Source: Thomasclavelia spiroformis
GTDB lineage: Bacteria; Bacillota_I; Bacilli_A; Erysipelotrichales; Coprobacillaceae
NCBI GenBank assembly: GCA_018369555.1
Contig: JAGZCC010000025.1
Coordinates: forward strand, 1-29,761
Length of the DNA stretch: 29,761 nucleotides
Direction of reading: 5' to 3'
Shown here: in pieces, positions 8,053 through 16,690 of the stretch
How positions within the stretch are numbered: the first letter of the stretch is position 1
Layout: each line of letters begins with the position of its first letter
Notes under the pieces: generated by a model
Databases searched by the model: none
What the model was told of the DNA's origin: nothing
What the model saw: only the letters and a program-made list of their open reading frames with translations
Translations under genes and position numbers: made by a program

Positions 8053-8058
8053 TATAAT
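8053..8058 (+). promoter_or_regulatory. -10 element of the ABC transporter operon
   Basis: TATAAT 26 bases before the ATPase start and 36 bases after the terminator stem. The -35 region (TGTTTA around 8030) is poor, as expected for a promoter that needs an activator such as the neighbouring response regulator. Confidence 0.5.
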
Positions 8059-8083
8059 GTAATTGTAGACAGGAGGAAAAGAT

Positions 8084-8851
8084 ATGAATAACATTTTACA
8101 AATTAACAATATTTCAAAATATTACGGAAATAAATCATCTTTAACAAAAGCTATCGATAATATTTCTTTATCAGTTGAAAAAGGTGAATTTGTTGCCATT
8201 ATGGGTTCAAGTGGTTCTGGAAAAACTACTTTATTAAACTGTATTTCAACAATCGATCGCGTTACTAGTGGCGAAATTATCGTTGACCAAACTAACATAA
8301 CTAAACTCAAACGAAATAAATTGACAGATTTTCGAAGAAATCAATTAGGTTTTATTTTTCAGGATTTTAATTTACTAGATACACTAACAGCATATGATAA
8401 TATTGCTTTAGCGCTACAAATCCAAAAATGCAAACCCCAAAAAATCAAAGAAAAAGTAATTAATATTGCTAAAAAACTAAACATCAATGACGTTTTAGAC
8501 AAATACCCATATCAAATGTCCGGTGGTCAAAAACAACGAGTTGCTTCAGCTAGAGCTATTATTACTAATCCTAAAATTATCTTAGCAGATGAACCAACCG
8601 GTGCATTAGATTCGAAAAGTTCAAAAACATTACTCGAAAGCTTCAACCAGTTAAATAAAGATATTGCTGCTACTATTTTAATGGTAACTCATGATCCTTT
8701 TTCAGCTAGTTATGCTTCTAGAGTAATATTTATTAAAGATGGTAAAATCTTCAATGAAATTAGAAGAGGCAATGAAAATCGAAAAGATTTTTTTGAAAAA
8801 ATAATTGATGTTGTTTCACTTCTTGGAGGTGAATTGAACAGTGTTATTTAA
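8084..8851 (+). CDS. ABC transporter ATPase, BceA type
   Basis: Cytoplasmic ATPase of a peptide-resistance transporter, 255 residues. Walker A is GSSGSGKT at 41-48, the Q-loop has Gln93, the signature is MSGGQKQR near 145-152, Walker B is IILADEP with Glu170, and the switch His is in VTHD. The ATG follows AGGAGGAAAAGAT. Its 3' end overlaps the permease start by 11 bases, so the two are translated together. In the family (BceA, VraD, PsdA) this ATPase powers removal of bacitracin or lantibiotics from their lipid II-cycle targets and, with the kinase, measures the flux. The ~25-residue C-terminal extension ending SLLGGELNSVI is typical of the family. Confidence 0.93.
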   Translation: MNNILQINNISKYYGNKSSLTKAIDNISLSVEKGEFVAIMGSSGSGKTTLLNCISTIDRVTSGEIIVDQTNITKLKRNKLTDFRRNQLGFIFQDFNLLDTLTAYDNIALALQIQKCKPQKIKEKVINIAKKLNINDVLDKYPYQMSGGQKQRVASARAIITNPKIILADEPTGALDSKSSKTLLESFNQLNKDIAATILMVTHDPFSASYASRVIFIKDGKIFNEIRRGNENRKDFFEKIIDVVSLLGGELNSVI

Positions 8852-10859
8852 ATTATCTATCAAAAATCAAAAAAAGAGTATCAAAGATTATTCACTTTAT
8901 TTCTTTACACTTATTTTAGGTATTGCAATATTTTATATTTTTAATGCGGTTGAAGCACAAACTTCAATGATGGAACTCTCACAAACAAAATCACAAATCA
9001 TTGGTGTTATGAATAGTGCATTAGAAGCAATGAGTGTATTAGTATCATTTATCTTAGGTTTTTTGATTGCTTATGCAAGCCAATTTTTAATTAAAAAAAG
9101 AAAAAAAGAATTTGGATTATATCTATTATTAGGAATGAAAAAGATTAATGTCTGTATGATTATCTTTTTTGAAACAGTTATTATTGGTTTTATTTCTTTA
9201 CTAATTGGTTTAATTTTAGGGATCAGCTTATCACAATTTATGTCTTTATTTGTTGCTAGTTTGTTTGAAGCAAATATGCAAAAATTCGTTTTTGTCGTTT
9301 CCAGTAAAGCTATTATAAAAACTATTTTATATTTTATTTTAATTTTTATTTTTGTAACTGTTATGGATTTAATTATTGTAAGTAAAGCTAAACTTATTGA
9401 TCTACTTACTGCGCATTACAAAAAAGAAAAAAATATGATCAAAAACCCTTATCTTAGCTTTGTCTTATTTATCGCTGCATGTTTGATGCTAGCATATGCA
9501 TATTATAATGTTACTGTTAAATATAATACACTTACTAGCCAAAATGATGTTCAAATTCAAATTATTTTAGGAATCATTGGAACTTTTTTGATTTTTTATT
9601 CAATATCTGGTTTTGTTTTAGCGATAATTAAAAAAATCCCTAATATTTATCATCGACATTTAAATTCTTTTGTTGTATCAGAAATTGGAAATAAAATTAA
9701 TTCTACTGTTATTTCTGGAAGTATTATTTGTTTACTTTTATTTATGACTATCTGCTTATTATCATCATCATTTTCTTTAAAAAGATTTAAAGAAAATAGT
9801 CTTAAAGATACTGCTCCTATTTCAGCATCTTTTTCAAAAAAAATGGATGATTCCTACAGTATCAAAGAAATCTTTAATAAACAAAAGATCGATACTTCTA
9901 TATATAAAAATAGTTATAATTTTTATACTTATACATCATTAGAAACTACAATTGGTTCAGTATTAGGAAATTATGGCATTGAAATGCTCAATACCGATCC
10001 TACTGCAAAAGAATATCTTGATACTAAGTTACCAATAATTAATGAAAGTACTTATAATAAAGTAGCTAAACTATACAATAATAAAACCATCAATTTGAAT
10101 AAAGATGAGTATCAAATCATTGGTAATAACAAAAATCAAATGCATATGTTTAACGATGCTTTAAAACAAGGTAATCAAACAATTGCTTTTATGAATCAAA
10201 CCTTACATGCAAAATACAATCATACCATTGATGGCTTTTTAATGATGAATAATAACGCTTGCTTTGGCGAAGATTGTTTTGGTTTTATCATTATTCCTGA
10301 TGAATTTGATTTAAATAATCTAAGCTATAGCTCTAATTATTTACTTGTACCAAAAATGAGTGATGAAAATAATAAATATATATCAAGTTCAAAATTTGAT
10401 CAAACGATTAATCCTGAAACCAAAGAATGGCAATCTGTTTTAGTTAGCAGTCAAACAGATTTATATGATGAAAGCATTGGTTCAAGTGGTGTAATTATTT
10501 TTGTTTCATTGTATTTAGGTTTTATCTTTATGATTTCTGGAGCTGCACTACTTGCTTTAAAAGAAATGTCTGATGCAATCGATAATAAAAATAAATATGA
10601 GATATTAAGAAAAATCGGGACTTCAAATGAAAACATAAATAATGCATTATTTAAACAAATGTTAGTATTCTTTGGATTTCCATTACTTTTAGCCATCATC
10701 CATTCTATTTTTGGAATTCAAGTTTGTAATATAATGTTAGAGATTTATAATTCCGATGCACTTTTACAATCGATTTTAATTACCGCAGGAATGATAATAG
10801 TAATATATGGTGGTTATTTCTTAGTATCGTATTTAAGCTGTAAAAGAGTTATTAAATAA
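8841..10859 (+). CDS. FtsX-type ABC permease, BceB type
   Basis: Membrane subunit of the Bce-type transporter, 672 residues, the usual size. Ten helices can be read: one near 20-37, then a pair of FtsX units, and a large outer domain at about 315-540 between helices 7 and 8 that in the family recognises the peptide or peptide-lipid complex. It is rich in Asn, Ser and Tyr, as expected for an external domain, and includes ACFGEDC with two cysteines that could bridge. The start is GTG 8841, ten bases after GGAGGT inside the ATPase gene. A long terminator follows at 10916. The peptide specificity cannot be inferred. Confidence 0.92.
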   Translation: MLFKLSIKNQKKSIKDYSLYFFTLILGIAIFYIFNAVEAQTSMMELSQTKSQIIGVMNSALEAMSVLVSFILGFLIAYASQFLIKKRKKEFGLYLLLGMKKINVCMIIFFETVIIGFISLLIGLILGISLSQFMSLFVASLFEANMQKFVFVVSSKAIIKTILYFILIFIFVTVMDLIIVSKAKLIDLLTAHYKKEKNMIKNPYLSFVLFIAACLMLAYAYYNVTVKYNTLTSQNDVQIQIILGIIGTFLIFYSISGFVLAIIKKIPNIYHRHLNSFVVSEIGNKINSTVISGSIICLLLFMTICLLSSSFSLKRFKENSLKDTAPISASFSKKMDDSYSIKEIFNKQKIDTSIYKNSYNFYTYTSLETTIGSVLGNYGIEMLNTDPTAKEYLDTKLPIINESTYNKVAKLYNNKTINLNKDEYQIIGNNKNQMHMFNDALKQGNQTIAFMNQTLHAKYNHTIDGFLMMNNNACFGEDCFGFIIIPDEFDLNNLSYSSNYLLVPKMSDENNKYISSSKFDQTINPETKEWQSVLVSSQTDLYDESIGSSGVIIFVSLYLGFIFMISGAALLALKEMSDAIDNKNKYEILRKIGTSNENINNALFKQMLVFFGFPLLLAIIHSIFGIQVCNIMLEIYNSDALLQSILITAGMIIVIYGGYFLVSYLSCKRVIK

Positions 10860-10915
10860 TTATCTTGATTTTTCTATCATTAACAAAATATAAAGTGGCA
10901 AAAAAGTAAGTCCAT

Positions 10916-10968
10916 AAAAAACCAAAATCTGATTAACATTCAATAAAAATCAGTTTTTGGTTTTTTTT
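10916..10968 (+). terminator. Terminator of the Bce-type transporter operon
   Basis: AACCAAAA plus CTGATT on the left pair with AATCAG plus TTTTTGGTT on the right, with a 13-base loop, followed by a run of T. It is about 55 bases past the permease stop. Confidence 0.85.
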
Positions 10969-10984
10969 ACTAGTCTAGTCACTT

Positions 10985-11223
10985 CTTTTCCATCATGCCT
11001 TTTCTTTACTTACGATAGTTGTAGCTACTATTATTATTTCTGGTATCATTACAACATCGATTTTATTTAAAAAGGTGGAGCTACTGTTTTATAATCAATG
11101 TTAGTATTTTTTATTACCTATCTAATTAGTTCTTTTGTAGGTGAAATATGACTATATACCGCATTAGTAGGTATTACTATTATTTTATTTCGATTAGTCC
11201 TTTTTCTAGGGCTAACTATATAA
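10985..11223 (+). pseudogene. Decayed small membrane protein
   Basis: In one frame 10985 onward reads SLLTIVVATIIISG then ITTSILFKK. Near 11070 the sense moves to another frame, KGGATVL, stop, SMLVFFITYLISSFVGEI, stop (TGA), LYTALVGITIILFRL and a final stop at 11221-11223. Joined together this is a four-helix hydrophobic protein of about 80 residues with one frameshift and two internal stops. I do not recognise the family. It may be the remains of a gene lying between the Bce operon and uppP. The rest of the gap (11224-11394) shows nothing that I can name. Confidence 0.4.
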
Positions 11224-11394
11224 TTTTTATCCCTATTAATTAATCATTCTAATAACAGCTTAGCAATTTTTTTACATTGTAGAAAAATATTTTTTTAATA
11301 TATTTACAACCAAAAAATCAATCCTATCGTTATTTTCTAATATTGGCACTTTGCTAAATACTACTAAAAAATTTACATTTAATATAACTATAAT

Positions 11395-11439
11395 AAAAAC
11401 ATCAACCTCAAGAAACTCTTAATTTCTTAAGCCTGATGT
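11395..11439 (-). terminator. Terminator of the histidine phosphatase-uppP unit
   Basis: A long imperfect stem, 11399-11415 (ACATCAACCTCAAGAAA) against 11423-11439, runs into a T-run on the minus strand just beyond the uppP stop. Confidence 0.85.
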
Positions 11440-11452
11440 CTTCAATATTTAA

Positions 11453-12280
11453 TTATTTAAGAAACATGAAATAAGCAATTACGATAACCCCTAAAATAAT
11501 ACGATACCATCCAAATACCTTGAAATCATGTTTTTTAATATAATCCATTAAAAATACAATTGTAATCATACTAACGATGAATGCTACCACCATTCCTACT
11601 ACTAATAAAACAACCTCAAAAGCACTAAAAACTAATCCAAATTTAACAATCTTCAACAAACTAGCTCCAAACATTACAGGAATAGCTAAAAAAAATGTAA
11701 ACTCTGCAGCAATTCTTCTATTTACACCAAGTAACAACGCTCCTACAATTGTTGCCCCAGAACGAGATGTACCAGGAAAAATAGCTGCGATTAATTGAAA
11801 AATCCCAATTATTAATGCTGTATTATAAGTTATTTCTTTTAATGAATTAATTTTCGCAGGTCGATTTTTATTGTAATTTTCAATTATAATAAATAAAATC
11901 CCGAATACAATTAGTGCAATCGATACTGTTAGCGGATTATAAAATAACTCATTTAAAACATCATCAAATAATAACCCTATTACTGCCGCTGGGATACAAG
12001 CAACAATTATTTTAAACCACATTGTAACTATATTTTTCTTTACCTTCCAATGATTTTTATAATCAAAAGGAAATATTTTTCTCCAATATATAAATACAAC
12101 TGCAAGAATAGCTCCTAATTGAATTACAACTAAAAACATTTCCAAAAAATCAGCACTGACATCTAATTTAATAAACTCATCAACTAAAATCATATGTCCT
12201 GTACTACTAATTGGTAGCCACTCCGTTATCCCCTCTACAATTCCTAAAACAATTGCTTTTAATATTTCAATTATATCCAT
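11453..12280 (-). CDS. uppP: Undecaprenyl-diphosphate phosphatase
   Basis: Integral membrane enzyme (BacA/UppP) that removes a phosphate from undecaprenyl diphosphate, regenerating the lipid carrier for peptidoglycan. Overproduction confers bacitracin resistance. The 275 residues form about eight helices. The two active-site loops are EGITEWLPISSTGHM at 16-30 (Glu17, Glu20, Ser26, His29) and PGTSRSG at 169-175 with Arg173. ATG 12280 follows AGGAGG by five bases. It lies 39 bases downstream of the phosphatase-family gene on the same strand and probably shares its transcript. A Bce-type module ends only ~0.6 kb away, so two bacitracin-type defences sit side by side, convergently. Confidence 0.96.
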   Translation of the reverse strand: MDIIEILKAIVLGIVEGITEWLPISSTGHMILVDEFIKLDVSADFLEMFLVVIQLGAILAVVFIYWRKIFPFDYKNHWKVKKNIVTMWFKIIVACIPAAVIGLLFDDVLNELFYNPLTVSIALIVFGILFIIIENYNKNRPAKINSLKEITYNTALIIGIFQLIAAIFPGTSRSGATIVGALLLGVNRRIAAEFTFFLAIPVMFGASLLKIVKFGLVFSAFEVVLLVVGMVVAFIVSMITIVFLMDYIKKHDFKVFGWYRIILGVIVIAYFMFLK

Positions 12281-12319
12281 ACATACCTCCTACTCTTACT
12301 TATGCATTATAGCACTAAT

Positions 12320-12856
12320 TTAATCATTTTTAAAATCATATTTTAATAACTTACAATTATCCATTTGATAATTAAAAATTTCATCATTGGTCATATCATT
12401 AAAATAAGTATGAATTGCTCTACAAACACCACCATGACATACTAATAATACATCATTTTCAATTGCCTGTTGTTTAATTTCATCTAAAAACTCATAAACT
12501 CTTTTACACAATTCTACAAAAGATTCTCCTCCAGGATAGCGATAAGCTAAATTATGTTTAATTTCTAAAAAATTTTTATTTCTTCGATAAACGCCCTCAC
12601 ATTTGCCAAAATTAAATTCCCTAATTCGTGGTTCAATAATCATTTCAACTTGATGAACATTAGCATAATTTGCTGTATCAATAGCTCTTTGTAATGGCGA
12701 AACATACAAAAATTTATAATCAATATTTCTTAATAGTTCAGCTAACTTTTGAGCCTGTTTAATTCCTTTATCACTAAGCACTGCTTCACTAATACCACAT
12801 ACAAGCTCTTTAATATTGTAATCTGTTTCCCCATGTCTTGTAATATATAAACTCAT
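12320..12856 (-). CDS. Histidine phosphatase (phosphoglycerate mutase-like)
   Basis: 178 residues in the histidine phosphatase fold. Catalytic His8 is in TRHGETDYN, the conserved Arg is in SPLQRAIDT, the Glu in REFNFGKCEG, and the second His in VCHGGVCRA. Such proteins (CobC/PhoE/GpmB-like) dephosphorylate small metabolites; a single clear substrate cannot be given, and true cofactor-dependent phosphoglycerate mutases are longer. I start at ATG 12856, seven bases after GAGG; the GTG at 12862 lies inside the ribosome site. A possible promoter (TTGTCT, 16 bases, TAAAAT) overlaps the upstream ADH terminator. It is probably co-transcribed with uppP, which hints at, but does not prove, an envelope role. 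Confidence 0.9.
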   Translation of the reverse strand: MSLYITRHGETDYNIKELVCGISEAVLSDKGIKQAQKLAELLRNIDYKFLYVSPLQRAIDTANYANVHQVEMIIEPRIREFNFGKCEGVYRRNKNFLEIKHNLAYRYPGGESFVELCKRVYEFLDEIKQQAIENDVLLVCHGGVCRAIHTYFNDMTNDEIFNYQMDNCKLLKYDFKND

Positions 12857-12891
12857 AATCACACCTCACCAACTAGCATTTTATCATAAGA

Positions 12892-12921
12892 TAAAAAAAA
12901 GACAAGGCTTACACCCTGTCT
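12892..12921 (-). terminator. Terminator of the alcohol dehydrogenase gene
   Basis: On the minus strand AGACAGG...CCTTGTCT folds around GTGTAAG with one bulge and is followed by eight T, ten bases past the ADH stop. Confidence 0.85.
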
Positions 12922-12930
12922 AATATCTAA

Positions 12931-14148
12931 TTAAAAGTCTACTTCACTATCATAATAGCATGCTTTTAATAACTTAACCATTTCTTCTTGAGTCGGAATA
13001 CGTGGATTTGAACCAGTACATGCATCATCAATAGCATTAGCCGCAATTTCTTCAACTCTTTGTAAGAAAACATCTTCAGGCACAAATCCTGTTTCAGCTG
13101 GTAAACCATCTGCACCATAATGATTAATTGAATGAGGAATATTTAAATCATCATTCATTTTTCTTAAATACGCAATTAATAACTCTACTTTTTCATCATC
13201 ATTATTTCCACCTAAGTGCATGTAATCAGCGATTACCCCATAACGTTTTTTTGCAGTTTCGTCTTTAGCGTTGAAAGCAATAACTTTAGGTAAATACATT
13301 GCATTAGCAGCCCCATGAATAATATGTCCACCTTGATCAACAAAAGCAGCACCAGTTTTATGAGCCATAGAATGAACTATTCCAAGTAATGCATTAGAAA
13401 ATGCCTGTCCTGCTAAACATTGAGCATCATGCATATCATCACGACATGTCATATCACCATTATACGATTTAACTAAACTAGCTTGAATCATTTCAATTGC
13501 ATGAATTGCAAGAGGATCTGTATAGTTACAATTTGCAGTTGATACATATGCTTCAATTGCATGAGTCATTGCATCCATTCCTGTATGCGCTACTAATTTA
13601 ACCGGCATTGTTTCTGCTAAATCAGGATCAACAATGGCAACATCAGGTGTAATTTCAAAATCTGCAATTGGGTATTTAATTCCTTTTTGATAATCAGTAA
13701 TAATTGAAAATGCAGTTACTTCAGTAGCAGTTCCACTTGTAGATGGAATAGCACAAAAATGTGCTTTATTACGTAATTTTGGAATTCCAAATACTTTACA
13801 CATTTCTTCAAATGTAATTTCTGGATATTCATATTTAATCCACATTGCTTTGGCAGCATCAATTGGTGAACCTCCACCCATGGCAACAATCCAATCTGGT
13901 TGGAATTTTTCCATTACAGCAGCACCCTTCATAACTGTTTCTACTGATGGATCAGGTTCAATTCCTTCAAATAATTCTACTTCCATTCCTGCTTCTTTTA
14001 AATAATCAACAGCACGGTCTAAGAAACCATTGCGCTTCATGCTTCCCCCACCGACACAAATAATTGCTTTTTTTCCTTCAAAATTCTTTAAGGCTTCTAA
14101 AGCCCCTTTTCCATGATATAAATCTCTTGGTAATGTAAATCTTTGCAT
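12931..14148 (-). CDS. Iron-containing alcohol dehydrogenase
   Basis: NAD(P)H-dependent, Fe-type alcohol dehydrogenase, 405 residues. The nucleotide-binding GGGS is at 91-94. The iron ligands Asp192 and His196 lie in TGMDAMTHAIEAY, His263 in VHSMAHKTG and His278 in HGAANA. The best guess is reduction of acetaldehyde or butyraldehyde to the alcohol to reoxidise NADH in fermentation; butanol, propanediol and lactaldehyde enzymes share the same fold. The start is ATG 14148, eight bases after GGAGG; the TTG at 14163 overlaps that site. A cre-like box covers the -10 region, so it is probably under carbon catabolite control. The LysR gene lies upstream on the same strand, behind a terminator, and may regulate it. 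Confidence 0.93.
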   Translation of the reverse strand: MQRFTLPRDLYHGKGALEALKNFEGKKAIICVGGGSMKRNGFLDRAVDYLKEAGMEVELFEGIEPDPSVETVMKGAAVMEKFQPDWIVAMGGGSPIDAAKAMWIKYEYPEITFEEMCKVFGIPKLRNKAHFCAIPSTSGTATEVTAFSIITDYQKGIKYPIADFEITPDVAIVDPDLAETMPVKLVAHTGMDAMTHAIEAYVSTANCNYTDPLAIHAIEMIQASLVKSYNGDMTCRDDMHDAQCLAGQAFSNALLGIVHSMAHKTGAAFVDQGGHIIHGAANAMYLPKVIAFNAKDETAKKRYGVIADYMHLGGNNDDEKVELLIAYLRKMNDDLNIPHSINHYGADGLPAETGFVPEDVFLQRVEEIAANAIDDACTGSNPRIPTQEEMVKLLKACYYDSEVDF

Positions 14149-14169
14149 AAATAGCACCTCCAATTAAAA

Positions 14170-14183
14170 TTATAGCGCTTACA
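14170..14183 (-). promoter_or_regulatory. cre-like box overlapping the ADH -10
   Basis: On the minus strand TGTAAGCGCTATAA matches the CcpA consensus TGWAARCGYTWWCA at 12 of 14 positions. A TATAAT at 14169-14174 overlaps its end, so bound CcpA would block initiation. No good -35 is visible. Confidence 0.5.
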
Positions 14184-14203
14184 AAGATTGCTTCGTAGAT
14201 ACA

Positions 14204-14229
14204 AAAAAGGAATGACCCTATTCCTTTTT
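14204..14229 (-). terminator. Terminator overlapping the LysR stop codon
   Basis: AAAAAGGAAT (14204-14213) pairs perfectly with ATTCCTTTTT (14220-14229). On the minus strand the first arm encodes the last LysR codons and the stop lies at the start of the loop, so the coding end and the terminator share bases. Confidence 0.8.
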
Positions 14230-15138
14230 ACATATATCTACATATTTCTTCAGTTCATTAATAAAACCCATATCCTCTTTTGTAAGACGATACCCTTTTC
14301 TTTTAATCAAATAATCATAACCAATTACTTTATAATCGTCACAATTTCTTATAACCAAATGATATTGTTTAAACAATTCATTAGATTTAGCAATAAAAGA
14401 ACTACTCCACATATATGTATGTGGTAATCGTTCTAATAACTGATATGGTATTTCTCTTTGATATATTGTAATCGTTTTATCATGATTATTAGTTTTTAAC
14501 GGTATCAATGAAGCTTCTTGATCACCATAAACTATTTCAATTAAATCATTTAAATCACTTAAACAAATTTTATCACAATAAGATACTGGATTATCTTTAC
14601 TAATTAATAAACGATAATCAAACTTTATTATTTCTTCAAACTCTAATTCCTTAGATTCCAATATATTTTTAATATATTGCTTTTCACTTGCAAAAAAACG
14701 AATAATACCAATATTCACTTCACCCTCAGTCACTTTTTTTATTGTATCAAAAGTATCACTTTCATGATAATTAACTTTTACCCGCTTATCTTTAACATTA
14801 ATCATTGATAAATAATCAATAAATACATCAATAAAATAACTGCCTCTAGGAATACATAAATCTAAATGAATTGACTTATCATCATGATTACTATATTTAG
14901 ATTCTAACTGTTCTACTTGAATAATGATATTTTTTGCCTGCTCAATAAATTCTGCTCCTTTTTTAGTTACAACAACACCCTTTGAAGTTCGTTCAAAAAT
15001 AATAATATTCATATTTTCTTCAATATCTTTTATTATTTTACTTAAATGAGGTTGATTCATAAATAAATTATTGGCTGCTTTACTAATTGATCCCGCATTA
15101 GCTACTTCAACAATATATTTTAAATGTAATAAATTCAT
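14218..15138 (-). CDS. LysR-family transcriptional regulator
   Basis: 306 residues. The N-terminal winged helix (1-60) has the usual LysR signature: KYIVEVANAGSISKAA, NQPHLSKIIKDIE, then FERTSKGVVVTKKG. The rest (about 90-300) is the periplasmic-binding-like effector domain. ATG 15138 follows AAGGAGAATAGGCA. LysR proteins usually activate a neighbour in response to a small metabolite; here the alcohol dehydrogenase just downstream on the same strand is the natural candidate, although regulators of this class more often act on a divergent gene, and none is divergent here. The effector is unknown. Confidence 0.9.
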   Translation of the reverse strand: MNLLHLKYIVEVANAGSISKAANNLFMNQPHLSKIIKDIEENMNIIIFERTSKGVVVTKKGAEFIEQAKNIIIQVEQLESKYSNHDDKSIHLDLCIPRGSYFIDVFIDYLSMINVKDKRVKVNYHESDTFDTIKKVTEGEVNIGIIRFFASEKQYIKNILESKELEFEEIIKFDYRLLISKDNPVSYCDKICLSDLNDLIEIVYGDQEASLIPLKTNNHDKTITIYQREIPYQLLERLPHTYMWSSSFIAKSNELFKQYHLVIRNCDDYKVIGYDYLIKRKGYRLTKEDMGFINELKKYVDICKKE

Positions 15139-15450
15139 TGCCTATTCTCCTTGAAGACATTTTAACATATATTTATTGATTATTATACGTTTTAAAGAAA
15201 AAGATTCTGCTAAGAAATAAATAATATTAAACATAATATCTTTTCTATACTTTTAGTTTTTTACCATAAACTTATTATTAGAAATTAAGTAAAAATAATA
15301 ATCTGAAAATGAGTAATAATTTAACATACTACCATCAAAAATTAAAAATTATTTTATATAATATTTTAAATAAGAATGTACTTTAATTGCAACTATTATT
15401 AAAAATGTTTTTATAAATTTAATTATAGTAACTTATTATAATAATAATTT
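15139..15450. other. AT-rich intergenic region, no gene seen
   Basis: 312 bases between the LysR start and the stop of the YibE/F gene, both on the minus strand. It must hold the LysR promoter; TGTTAAAAT just upstream of the LysR ribosome site is a possible extended -10. I found no clear terminator for the YibE/F gene, no convincing ORF and no RNA structure. Confidence 0.5.
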
Positions 15451-16626
15451 TTATTTTAACTCATTACTTAAACTCATTTTCTTTCTGGTCATTAAAAATG
15501 CTGAAATAATTGAAACAAATGGAACAGTTAAAATTACTCCTAAAGAGCCAGAAATACCCTGAATTATTTCAATTCCAATGCTATATGAATTAAACATTTG
15601 TAAAAATGACATATCATAAGCATAAAAAACAACCAATGTACTTAAAGAACCACCTGTAAACGCCAAAATCAAAGTATTAGACATTGTTCCCATCATATCG
15701 CCTCCAATTTTAATCCCGCTTTTTAATAATTCCTTAGCAGAAATATCAGGACGTCGATATTTAATTTCTTCAATCGTTGTAGCAATTGACATTGCTGTAT
15801 CAATAACAGCACCAAGAGAAGCAATTAAAATTCCTGAAAACAATAAACCACTAATATCCAATTTACTATTTTGACCAATATAAATTAATGTTTCAATATC
15901 TTCAACATTAAATCCATTAATATTACTCATAGCACCAAAAACACTAGCAAAAACTCCCGCAATTACAACCCCAACAATAGTTCCTAAAATAGAACATAAC
16001 GTTTTCATTGAAAATCCACCAATAAAATACATTATAACCATCGTCGTTAAAATAACCACTAATACAGCACTAAAGAAAGGAGAAAAACCTATATACATCA
16101 TAGGAATATATAAGAAAATAATGCAAATAAATGTAAATACCAATCCAAGTGCCGATGTTAAACCTTTTTGTTTACCTATCAATATCAACAAAAACAAAAA
16201 CAAACCAACCATGCCGATTAAGACATTAGTTCGATCATAATTATAAACACTCGCACTAATACTGCCATCGTACTCACTTAATTGCACGATCACTTTTGTT
16301 CCAACTTTACAATCAGCACCATATAAATAACTATCAATATTAGTTGTTTCAACAATTTTACCTTTATAAGTACCTGATAATATTTCTACATTAATAATCT
16401 GAGTACCCACTTGATTACCTTCACTATCTCGGTTTTCCTCAACTATTTCTACCACTCTAGCTTGAACAAATTCATTACTATTTTCATCCAATAATGAAGT
16501 TTTTTTAATACTTGTATTAAAAAAATATAAGAAAACTAAAAATAAAACAATTGCCCCATAGACACAGATATGACCTATTTTTTCTTTTTTACTCATCTGT
16601 TTAAACCTTTGAATATTTTTTTTCAT
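15451..16626 (-). CDS. YibE/F-family multipass membrane protein
   Basis: 391 residues. A cytoplasmic basic start is followed by a helix at about 21-40, an extracytoplasmic beta-rich domain at ~45-135 (VQARVVEIVEENRDSEG, then NVEILSGTYKG), and seven or eight helices with conserved glycines and the segment LGAVIDTAMSIATTIEE. This single-chain layout is that of the YibE/F family, whose function is unknown; a transport role is often supposed. I use ATG 16626, five bases after GGAGG; GTG 16629 is the alternative. The gene follows the metallophosphoesterase on the same strand but a terminator lies between them. No regulation is visible. Confidence 0.85.
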   Translation of the reverse strand: MKKNIQRFKQMSKKEKIGHICVYGAIVLFLVFLYFFNTSIKKTSLLDENSNEFVQARVVEIVEENRDSEGNQVGTQIINVEILSGTYKGKIVETTNIDSYLYGADCKVGTKVIVQLSEYDGSISASVYNYDRTNVLIGMVGLFLFLLILIGKQKGLTSALGLVFTFICIIFLYIPMMYIGFSPFFSAVLVVILTTMVIMYFIGGFSMKTLCSILGTIVGVVIAGVFASVFGAMSNINGFNVEDIETLIYIGQNSKLDISGLLFSGILIASLGAVIDTAMSIATTIEEIKYRRPDISAKELLKSGIKIGGDMMGTMSNTLILAFTGGSLSTLVVFYAYDMSFLQMFNSYSIGIEIIQGISGSLGVILTVPFVSIISAFLMTRKKMSLSNELK

Positions 16627-16646
16627 CACTGCCTCCTATAATACAT

Positions 16647-16671
16647 AAAACAAGGCAGAACAAGCTGCCTT
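16647..16671 (-). terminator. Terminator after the metallophosphoesterase gene
   Basis: AAGGCAG (16652-16658) pairs with CTGCCTT (16665-16671). On the minus strand this is followed by GTTTTATG, a short T-run, so it is probably leaky. Confidence 0.6.
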
Positions 16672-16690
16672 ATTAATTAAATTCCATTAT

